Assembly (NCBI GenBank): GCA_946187095.1
Contig: CAMHPW010000066.1
Span: 1-6,362, forward strand
From: an uncultured Clostridia bacterium
GTDB taxonomy: Bacteria > Bacillota > Clostridia > Oscillospirales > Acutalibacteraceae
Length of the DNA: 6,362 nt
Direction of reading: 5' to 3'
Shown: piece after piece, positions 1-6,362 of the stretch
Position numbering within the stretch: position 1 is the first letter of the stretch
Layout: every line of letters begins with the position of its first letter
Translations under genes and position numbers: made by a program
Notes under the pieces: model-generated
Database searches by the model: none
What the model was told of the DNA's origin: nothing
What the model saw: only the letters and a program-made list of their open reading frames with translations

Positions 1-121
1 GTAAAAGGAGGAGTAAAAACTGGAATCCAAGGGGGATTTAAAGGTACTGTTGTAGGTGGAACAAGAATTGGAATAAAAGGAGGAGTAAGAGGAGGAGTTA
101 AAGGTGGAGTTACAGTTGGAG
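1..121. repeat. Degenerate 12-bp tandem repeat (about 10 units)
   Basis: Units of 12 bases mostly begin with GGA, at 10, 22, 34, 58, 70, 82, 94, 106 and 118, with one divergent unit at 46 (e.g. GGAGTTAAAGGT, GGAATAAAAGGA). On the plus strand in frame 1 they read as a Gly-rich tetrapeptide repeat (VKGG, IKGG, VRGG, VKGG), which ends at TAA 163-165. On the minus strand they read as a Thr/Pro tetrapeptide repeat (TPPL, TPPL, TPPF) in a frame open from an ATG at 134-132 to the left edge. The minus-strand Pro/Thr reading looks more like a known protein type (surface linker), but I see no ribosome site for it. In the frame of the main gene the repeat has stops at 39-41 and 99-101. The repeats also contain AGGAGG-like strings, which here come from the repeat and are not start signals. 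Confidence 0.8.
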
Positions 122-3100
122 TGATTCTTCGCATTTACATCAAACTCAGGATATCAAAAATGTAAACTTCAAAAAATCAAAGGGTGGAAAGATATACACG
201 TTTACATATGACGGAATGGATAGCGGAAAAGGTAAAATAACATGGTATAGTGATGATGGAGATTGTATCTATAGTACTCCGCTTTATTTTGGTGACTTTT
301 GGAGAGACAATAGTGCCGGCGGATATCATGGGTACAATAAAGCTGATTATAATAATTTTTGGTGGCAGGCTAATATGGGTATGAAGACACGTAATGGTGC
401 TACCAATACAAGCAGTCCTGACCATTTTAATCAGCGTGGTCATGCGGTTGTACAGGACTTGGTTTATGACAAGCTGTCGGGCAGTACTTTAAATGCTGCC
501 AATGCCACAGGTGATATACTGGATAAAAGCGGTGTTTCAACGGCAAGCAATACCGTAAGCGGCAATGCCCTGCCTATGTTCAGTACAGATTGGATAGATG
601 ATGAAAATCACACCGAACGTACAAATCTTATCAAATATTATGACACTGACACTGTTGATGGTGAGGACTATAACATTACTTTCCCGTTCTATGAAACATA
701 CTCTAATTTTAACAATAGCGGTGCAGGTGGCACAAATAACATCAACTCCGGTACAGTAAAATTGAAAACGTATGATGAAGATTGGAACGATTCGTCACAT
801 AACGAGGTTGCAAGGTTCTACCAGTTCGACTCAAAAGAGGCTAACCTGAAATTTAATATAACAAGCGTTGATGAACACAAGGGATATTTTTCTGAAAGCG
901 ACACCGATATCGTAAGACATTGGTGGGATGATACTACCTATATCAACTATACAAAATCAGACAGAAGCAACGTAGGCTTTTATCCGTTCAACAGTAATAA
1001 TAACGGTGAAAGCGGAAACACAAACAAGCATAACCTCGGCTTTGGTACGAAAATGTCGATGGATTTCCAGCTGGAAAGTGACGGCTGTGTCAGTGCCGTA
1101 AAGCTGAACAACAGTACAGGCAAACTGGAATCCCTTGATACCGAAACAAGAATCCATACCATATTTGAATTTACCGGTGACGATGACTTGTGGGTATTCA
1201 TAGACGGTAATCTTGTTCTTGACATGGGCGGTCCTCACTTTGTTGCTCACGGTATCATTGACTTTGCAGATATGTCCGCAACTGCTGATCCGGCATTGAA
1301 GTTCGGTACAAACAGCAGCGGTACGGAAACAACTGCTTATGATGCCCTTGATGCCGCAATTACTACCAAGACATTGAGTGGTTCTGACTTTATTGCAAAA
1401 CTGGCAGGTAACAATACGACAGACGGCAGTGGTAATCCTACATACGATACGAGTGTGACACATACCATGACGATTTTCTACATGGAGCGTGGTATGCTTG
1501 ACTCCAACCTGTTGATACGATACAACTACTCTCCTATCTCTAACACAAGCAGAATGAAAATAGCCGAAGTGACAAAATTCACAGGCGTAAACAGCGGTTT
1601 GCTTGAACTGACAAAACAGGCTGCGGAAGATGATGTATTCAAATACACAGTATCGAACATGATACCCAACGGTGTGACAACGGAAGCTCCTCTTGAAACC
1701 GGTGCAAAATACCCTGTAACAGCACAGCACATAAGAACTGCCGAAGATACAACTACTGAAACGGTTCTTACGCATAATTTGCAAAATACAACGCCTGCCG
1801 AGATGAAATTTACTCCCGGAACTGCCGGTACCCTGACTTATGTCAAAAATACATCTTATTGGTGGGTAGACGGATTTTCCGATACAGATTATCTTGTCGG
1901 CAAGACTACCAATTCAAGCGGTACAGCAGGTCAGACCGGTTACAAGCCCGGCGGTGACTTGTGGCTGATGTACGGTACAAATGACAGCGTATATGACAGC
2001 ACAAATACCGGTAAAGAATCCTCTGCCGAGTTCGAGAAACAGTTTACAAGAGGCTCAAAGATGACAATCGTGCAGGGGGATAATGTCTACAGGATAAACC
2101 AACCCGAACCGGGCGATCCAAGAACGCTTTTTGATGTGTCCGGCAATCTTACCGCCAAGGAATGGGACGGTCAGGTTCATACCGATGAAGACGGTGCCGG
2201 TGCATCGGCAAGACCGTCGAGAGCCGTCGATGACTACTACACCACTAAATACAGGCTCGTAGACCGTGCATTTAATACAATTTTTAATGAAACCAGTGAA
2301 GTATATAAAAATAGTGAAACGGGCGGACGAAACGCAACATTTGATTTTAATAATGCCTCCACTGTCAGCGAACACCTTGCCACCATGCTGACGGAGTATG
2401 TTGAAAATACCGTCAATACACGCGATCTTGCAATCACAAAGAATGTCAGCGGCAGTACGAGTACCAGTACATTTACTTTGAAAGTGACGTTTGAAGATGT
2501 GTTTGGCGTGGATTCTGTCGACCTTGACAACAATGGCTACGGTAATATTACAATAACCGGTTCCAATAATGACAACGGTAAACTCAACGCCGACGGTACT
2601 TTTTCCATTACGGCAGGACATACCGCAATTATTTCGGGCATTCCCTATGGCACAAAATATACTGTAGTGGAACCAACCCACCCTGCCGGAGCTACTGTAA
2701 GCGGTGAAGTAAAAAAGCCTACGGCATTAACGTCAAATGACGGAACGGTTACTGTCACGGTAGAAAATGCCTATGCCAGTGAAACGAGTGTCGATGTACA
2801 CAAAACTAACTCGGACGGTAGTACAGAGCTTGCGGGTGCGGAGTTTGAACTGTGGTACAAGGAAACCCTGACTCCTCCGACCTATATGTTCAATGAACCC
2901 GAACTTGTGCCGAATCAGCTCAACACCATGAAAGTGACGGCTACTCCGTCTCAGTTGGGTGTACCCGGTCCCGAAATTCCCGAATCTATCACTACTTATA
3001 CATTTACAACAACGTACAATCCCCCACAATTGCCTAATGTCACCGACAAGGACTGGATTCTCCCCAGAAATGACACGGACTATATCTATTTCCGTGATTA

Positions 3101-6100
3101 CAACACGGGTACAACCGGTTGGGAAGATTCTGCCTCATTCAATGATACCGATAAGGATGCTGCCAATACTAACGAAAATGACGGCAAGCGTTCATGGAGA
3201 GGTACAGAGTTTGATACGCATCAAGAGCATAATCAGAATTTGGAACTTTTCTTCGATGACAACGATACTTACTGGATGGCGGCTGAATTCAGCGGCGGCG
3301 GCAAAAAAACAATCAGATATGCCATGTGGGAGCGTTTTGTCGATGAGTATGATAATAGTACTCCAGATGACGCCAATGATGATGTAATTACCACTATATG
3401 GAAAATACAGCCCCCCGACGGCTATACTCAGGTCAAATTCATGATGCTTTCGGGTGATACTGTCATCAGAGAAACACAAAGTATCCCCTATGAACTTGGC
3501 AAGATATATCACAAAACTTCATGGGGCAAGTGGACAAAGAGAAATGGTCTTGATTCATACTATGATGTTCCCATTGATTCAGAGGGATATTGGGCTCCTA
3601 ACAGTACTGCAAGCGGTGCTATCACCGACAAGCGTATGACGGGAGAGATTCCTGGTACTAACCATGAACAGTACACAGGAAAAATGCTCCAAGCAAGGAA
3701 ATATGAGCCGACTGCACAAAAAGTCATTTTCCACTGCAACAGCTCTAATGTATGGCACAATATCCATATTGAGTTCTTTGAAGATGAAGACGGTAATCAT
3801 CCTGTCAACGATCAGGCATTCCCCGGCTATATGATGGAACCTTATGCCTATGCCGGAGATGACTACAGAATGTCTGACGGCTATCTGACTTATGAACTGA
3901 CGATCCCTGCAACTGCCAAATACTTCCGTATCAACAACGGTAAAGAAGGCGGTGCATACTCCTACAAAACGGCTATCACGGCTCTGAAAGACGGCAGTAC
4001 GACTGCAAATGGCAAGGGCAAGAAAAATTACGGCAACTATTGGCAAATTGATACAGAAGATTATGCAAATAATAGTGTTACACTTAAACAGTGGACTCCT
4101 CAAAAAGAAGAAAACGGCATTACCGATGCCATTCCAAATAAGGACTACAAAAATGCCGAAGTTACAAGTGACTATGACTACATCTATTTTGACAATTCCA
4201 CTGCTGATTGGAGCAAAGTCTATGCCTATTTCTATGCGGGCGGAAATCTCCGTGCGGATAACTGGCAGAGAGCTTGCTATTCTTCATGGCCGGGTGTTGC
4301 CCCTGCCGGTACGGAATACGGTGACGTTCACTCCAATACATACAGTATCAAAGTAAAAGAAGATGAAGAGGTAGACGGTGACGAATACAACGGCACCAAT
4401 ACAAGCGGTACTCTTAACCCAGAAACTGTCATTAACAGTAATATCTACAAATTCCGCATACCAAAGGGCGACAGGAAAAATTACAGCAAGGTTATTTTCA
4501 ATAACGGTTTGAGCAGTCAGAGTGGCGGTGCTGAAACAGGTGTAATTGAATATCAGCCCGGACATATCTATACCGTCAAGGGCAAGGCTACCAAACATTA
4601 TGAAAACAGTCCTACCGTGTTGTATGAGGCTTCCACAGTGGAAAATACGACAGAATATATCTATGTCAAAAATACGGCAAACTGGGACGACCTGCATATC
4701 ACTTTCTATGACGCAAACGGCGGTCAGATTCTTCAGCAGGGCAAAGGCTATGTCATGGACTATGCCGACACAGGGGCTAATACAGGCTATTTCAAAATAC
4801 CTCTCCCAAAAAATGCCGTCAAATTCTCCGTCAACAACGGTATCGGCAGTGAAAATTCACCTATGGCGGATATTGTACGCCTGAATACCGACGGTACAGT
4901 AAAAACGACTGCCGCAACAGGTGACAAATTTGCCTATGAGCTGACTAATACAAGCGATGATATCAAACTCACAAGGTCAACCATCACTACCAAAAAGCAA
5001 GTGGACAAAACTCAGCCGACTCCTCAGGAAGAAGGCTTCGAGGGTTATACAAAGATTAATAATCCAGCAACATCAAGCAATAATAAAGCCGACCCCAAAC
5101 AAATCCCTCAGGTTCGTCAGACAACCAAAAACGGCATTACAACCGATGATACTCTCAATATCCGTGACATGGCAAACTGGAATGTCGATATCGGTAAGCT
5201 CTATGTCACATTTTACAGGGAAAACGGTACGGCAGTAGGTCCGAATGTTGCCATCAAGACCGTTGCCGATTCACAGAATAAAAAATGGTATACAAAGAAA
5301 ATACCTAACTTTTCGTCAAATCCCGTAAATGCTTTCACTGTCACCTATATCAAGAACGACAATACATACACTACCCCGAAATATCCGATATATCCCAATA
5401 CAAACACGGGTACATTGGACGGCGTGGAACGTACCGAAAGCGGCTGTATGTTCTTTGATACACAGGGTTCCGGAGTAAAAAGTACGCTTGTGATGACCAA
5501 TGTTGAGCCTGCTACAAACGTGAATACGGTCGACGACGAAACCTATCCCAAAAGAGGAGATTTCCTCTATCTGACGGGCACTTCCGCAACTGCTCCGACT
5601 GTTACATTCTATGCAAGCGGCACAAATGTCATTAAATCGGGCGTTCAGGCGAAATATATCAATAAAGAGGGCACGTCCCCCAATATCAAATACTGGTACA
5701 AGGTATCTATCCCCGACGGTGCACAGTCGTTCAGTATCGGAGAGGGTACAAAGACCTATCCTATCTATGAGCTGAAATCAAAGGTATCATGGTATGAGAA
5801 AGATTATACCCTCGGTGATATGCAGTATGAATTCAGCGGCACAACCGCAACGTGTGTTTATCCTGTATTCACCCCCACACCTGTCAATAAACTTGAAATC
5901 AGCAGCGGTCACACACTTACCTCCAAGGTAGCCGTTCTTGTAGACGAAGATGCCATATCTGCTTACAGAAATGCCACTGCCGCCACACTTCCGGCAACAA
6001 CACCGGGTTCTTCTCCGTCAAAAGAGATACTCTACAATACCACTACAGATGATGTTACTTATTCGTGGACAGTGGGAACGGCTGAACCGATATATATCAG

Positions 6101-6362
6101 ATTGCAAAAGACATCATGGTATTCAGAAGCACAAATCAGTTTCTATACTTCATCGTGGAGTTCTTTTGCAAGTATGACATCTGAAAACAACAGCACTTGG
6201 TACTATAACAATTCTATTCCTTCTACGGCTACTAAGGTGAAGTTCAAGATAAAGAAAGGCAATTCCTGGTTTGAATCCGAAGAAAAAACACTTCCGAGCG
6301 ATAAGTTAACTCAGAATTATTTATTTACCCTTACTGAATCTACGGTTGCAACATCCAGGACT
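102..6362 (+). CDS. Giant modular surface protein: fibro-slime, Cna-B/SpaA-like and tandem CBM26-like modules (both ends missing)
   Basis: This is one uninterrupted frame of 2,087 codons, from just after the in-frame stop at 99-101 to the window end. There is no stop codon, and I found no convincing start. The first in-frame ATG (216) lies inside plausible domain sequence (IYTFTYDGMDSGKG) and has no good ribosome site, so the real N-terminus and any signal peptide are missing. Residue numbers count from 102. Domain order: fibro-slime region (about 20-560), unassigned linker (566-773), Cna-B-like domain (774-893), start of a SpaA-like domain (896-920), then seven diverged starch-binding-like modules (991 to the end). 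Composition is rich in Asn, Asp, Thr, Ser, Tyr and Trp and poor in Cys, as in exported surface proteins. No transmembrane segment or sorting signal is visible; an anchor would lie downstream. The likely role is adhesion or glycan binding at the cell surface, inferred from domain types only. I see no catalytic domain. Confidence 0.93.
123..1780 (+). other. Fibro-slime domain region
   Basis: This is the N-terminal region of the visible protein (residues about 8-560). The diagnostic stretch is FTGDDDLWVFIDG at 1170-1208, followed by LVLDMGG (1212-1232), a His-rich turn (PHFVAHG) and IDFAD. Further on comes HTMTIFYMERG with DSNL (about 1458-1511). Earlier supporting segments are YFGDFW (near 288), VVQDLVYDKL (near 447), LPMF (near 570), VARFYQFDS (near 807), GFYPF (near 978) and NLGFGTKMSMDFQL (near 1035). 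This order matches fibro-slime proteins of Clostridia, Fibrobacter and Dictyostelium. The family is generally regarded as extracellular, and its DD-(x)-WVFIDG core resembles the calcium-binding loop of PA14-type carbohydrate-binding domains. Calcium or glycan binding here is inference. The domain appears intact except at its unknown N-terminal boundary. Confidence 0.85.
1797..2420 (+). other. Unassigned linker or domain between fibro-slime and Cna-B-like regions
   Basis: Residues 566-773 have no family I recognise. The segment has a strand-like start (GTLTYVKNTSYWWVDGF near 1830), a Gly/Thr/Ser-rich loop, then GGDLWLMYG (near 1950) and GSKMTIVQGDNVYRI (near 2052). The last part, from about 2220 (DDYYTTKYRLVDRAF through STVSEHLATMLTEYVENTV), looks more helical and leads straight into the Cna-B-like domain. 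In surface proteins of this type, a stretch just before a Cna-B-like fold is often a spacer or a small stalk domain. The function is unknown. Confidence 0.4.
2421..2780 (+). other. Cna-B-like (prealbumin-fold) stalk domain with candidate isopeptide triad
   Basis: Residues 774-893. The first strand is DLAITKNVSG (2424-2453). The body reads TFTLKVTF, then a GKLNADGTFSITAGHTAIISGIP segment split by Gly/Asp turns, then GTKYTVVEP (2649-2675), and it ends at VTVTVENAYAS. This matches the common pilin and adhesin repeat with 'xxTKxVSG ... FxLxxGxxxxIxGIPxGTxYxVxE ... VxxxN'. Candidate cross-link residues are Lys at 2439, Glu at 2670 and Asn at 2766, the order found in Cna-B-type domains that form an internal Lys-Asn isopeptide bond helped by an acidic residue. 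That the bond forms is inference. The role is probably a rigid, protease-resistant stalk. Confidence 0.7.
2787..2861 (+). other. Start of a SpaA-like domain (second half not seen)
   Basis: SVDVHKTNSDGS followed by ELAGAEFELW (2826-2855) is the typical opening of a SpaA/Cna-B pilin domain: a first strand with Lys at 2802, an Asp/Gly turn and the LAGAEFEL strand. Such domains normally continue within about 60 residues to a 'GxYxLxExxAPxGY' segment and end at a strand with Asn. Neither is seen here. Instead a Pro/Thr-rich stretch follows (LTPPTYMFNEPELVPNQL; later TTTYNPPQLPNVTD up to about 3050) and then the module array. The domain may be degraded, or split with its other half beyond the window. 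Confidence 0.6.
3072..3604 (+). other. Starch-binding-like module A
   Basis: Residues 991-1168, longer than the later copies. It opens with NDTDYIYFRDYN and a Trp at 3120. A very Asp/Asn-rich stretch follows (NDTDKDAANTNENDG, 3141-3185), then LELFFDDNDTYWMAAEFSGGGKK, a second Asp-rich loop (3342-3383), and WKIQPPDGYTQVKFMML (3399-3449). The YIYF opening and the late 'P-x-G-Y-x-x-V-K-F' strand fit the pattern of the modules after it. Asp clusters could bind calcium. Assignment to the beta-sandwich starch-binding-like group rests on shared pattern, not on a recognised family signature. Confidence 0.45.
3711..4094 (+). other. Starch-binding-like module B
   Basis: Residues 1204-1331. KVIFHCNSSNVW (3720-3755) gives the first strand and the Asn/Trp turn. 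IHIEFFED is the second strand, FPGYMMEPYAY occupies the place where CBM26 has its W-P-G loop, and LTYELTIPATAKYFRINNG (to 3941) is the conserved end. YWQIDTEDYANNSVTLKQW closes the unit. The Trp-Pro-Gly loop is replaced by Phe-Pro-Gly, so a stacking aromatic may still be present. The ligand is unknown. Confidence 0.5.
4170..4604 (+). other. CBM26-like starch-binding module C
   Basis: Residues 1357-1501, the best-preserved copy. DYDYIYFDNSTADWSKVYAYFYAGG (4170-4244, written here in parts: DYDYIYFDNS, ADWSKVYAYF) is the standard opening of CBM26-type modules. SSWPGVAPAG (4281-4310) is the Trp-Pro-Gly loop, and IYKFRIPKG then KVIFNNG (4488-4508) are the closing strands. In CBM26 the Tyr and Trp residues of these segments stack on starch sugars and the Asn-Asn-Gly turn is conserved; the usual 'QT' after NNG is here SSQSGG. 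An insert rich in Glu, Asp and Gly (DEEVDGDEYNG) lengthens the middle loop. Starch or alpha-glucan binding is the family expectation, untested here. Confidence 0.65.
4650..4976 (+). other. Starch-binding-like module D
   Basis: Residues 1517-1625. The opening TEYIYVKNTANWDDLHITFYD (in parts TEYIYVKNTANW at 4650-4685, then LHITFYD) parallels module C. It continues with a Gly-rich loop without W-P-G, then GYFKIPLPKNAVKFSVNNG (to 4841) and FAYELTNTSDDIKLT. The fold pattern and NNG turn are kept, but the Trp-Pro-Gly loop is gone, so binding specificity cannot be carried over from CBM26. Confidence 0.5.
5145..5501 (+). other. Starch-binding-like module E (degenerate)
   Basis: Residues 1682-1800, after a Lys/Gln/Thr/Pro linker (4977-5144). 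TLNIRDMANWNVDIG (5151-5195) keeps the Asn-Trp turn, LYVTFYREN the second strand, and WYTKKIPNFSSNPVNAFTV the Ile-Pro and closing strand. The Asn-Asn-Gly turn is replaced by KNDN. It ends in GVKSTLVMTN. This is a clear member by pattern but weak in sequence. Confidence 0.4.
5553..5870 (+). other. Starch-binding-like module F (degenerate)
   Basis: Residues 1818-1923. RGDFLYLTG (5553-5579) and PTVTFYASG form the first two strands. The tryptophan after the first strand is absent (TSATAP in its place). YWYKVSIPDGAQSFSIGEG supplies the Ile-Pro and closing strand, with Gly-Glu-Gly at the position of Asn-Asn-Gly. The copy ends near YEFSG and CVYPVF. A Pro/Thr/Ser-rich linker (5871-6080) follows, containing LPATT, which I read as linker and not a sorting signal. 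Confidence 0.38.
6081..6362 (+). other. Starch-binding-like module G (cut by window end)
   Basis: Residues from 1994. EPIYIRLQKTSWYSEAQISFY (in parts: EPIYIRLQKTSW at 6084-6119, then AQISFY) repeats the opening of modules C and D with a Trp in the expected place. STWYYNNSIPSTATKVKFKI and KKGNSWFESEE supply the Ile-Pro and closing strand, with Lys-Lys-Gly at the Asn-Asn-Gly position. TQNYLFTLTES closes the unit near 6341, and the frame stays open to the last base, so the protein continues. Confidence 0.42.

Noticed and set aside
1..100. AGGAGG-like strings as ribosome binding sites for the giant gene
   Set aside because: They recur with the 12-bp repeat and no in-frame start codon follows at proper spacing. 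The in-frame stop at 99-101 separates most of them from the gene.
1..121. CRISPR array
   Set aside because: The 12-bp units are contiguous and degenerate with no spacers, so it is a coding-type minisatellite.
957..1784. A 275-codon open frame on the minus strand
   Set aside because: It lies antisense to the fibro-slime domain, whose plus-strand motifs are clear. Its product is a Cys/His/Val-rich mix with no recognisable domain, as expected from reading this codon bias backwards.
2055..2681. A 208-codon open frame on the minus strand
   Set aside because: It is antisense to the Cna-B-like domain with its K/E/N pattern. There is no domain signal or start context, so it is a shadow frame.
2959..3387. 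Plus-strand open frames in other phases (also at 4009-4356, 4546-4884, 4957-5238 and 5950-6177)
   Set aside because: All lie inside the giant frame in a different phase. Their products are Lys/Arg/Met/Ser-rich and resemble no protein family, while the long frame reads as ordered repeat modules.
5988..6008. LPATT followed by Pro-Gly, resembling an LPXTG sorting motif
   Set aside because: It lacks the Gly after Thr, a following hydrophobic stretch and a positively charged tail, and it is internal with module G after it. It sits in a Pro/Thr/Ser linker.

Overview
The window lies almost wholly inside one giant plus-strand reading frame. From the in-frame stop at 99-101 to the last base there is no further stop, which gives 2,087 codons (102-6362). 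Neither the true start nor the stop codon is visible. The reading frame is constant, so this is one intact but doubly partial gene. I see no tRNA, rRNA, CRISPR array, transposase, promoter or terminator. Long open frames on the opposite strand are shadows of this gene.

The product looks like a secreted or wall-associated modular protein of a gut or rumen Firmicute, most likely Ruminococcus or a close relative. This placement is inference from the domain mix (fibro-slime, Cna-B/SpaA-like pilin folds, CBM26-like starch-binding modules), the Asn/Thr/Ser/Tyr/Trp-rich and Cys-poor composition, and moderately AT-leaning codons. No taxonomic marker is present.

Layout: (1) 1-121, a degenerate 12-bp tandem repeat that is not readable in the frame of the main gene; it encodes either a Gly-rich tetrapeptide repeat (plus strand) or a Thr-Pro-Pro-Leu-type repeat (minus strand). 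It abuts the main gene at about 118-123 and may be a chimeric or rearranged junction. (2) About 123-1780, a fibro-slime region with the hallmark FTGDDDLWVFIDG motif. (3) 1797-2420, a linker or unassigned domain. (4) 2421-2780, a Cna-B-like domain with a candidate Lys/Glu/Asn isopeptide triad. (5) 2787-2861, the opening strands of a SpaA-like domain with no visible second half. (6) 3072-6362, seven diverged modules of roughly 90-180 residues. They share a pattern of Tyr-Ile-Tyr strand, Asn/Trp, hydrophobic-x-Phe-Tyr, Ile-Pro, and Phe-x-(Ile/Val)-Asn-Asn-Gly. The third (4170-4604) is the clearest CBM26-like copy.

The likely design is a long surface stalk. The isopeptide-type folds would give rigidity, and the N-terminal fibro-slime domain and C-terminal array would do the binding. 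The ligand cannot be read from the sequence; starch or other glycans are a family-based guess for module C, and the other modules may have diverged.
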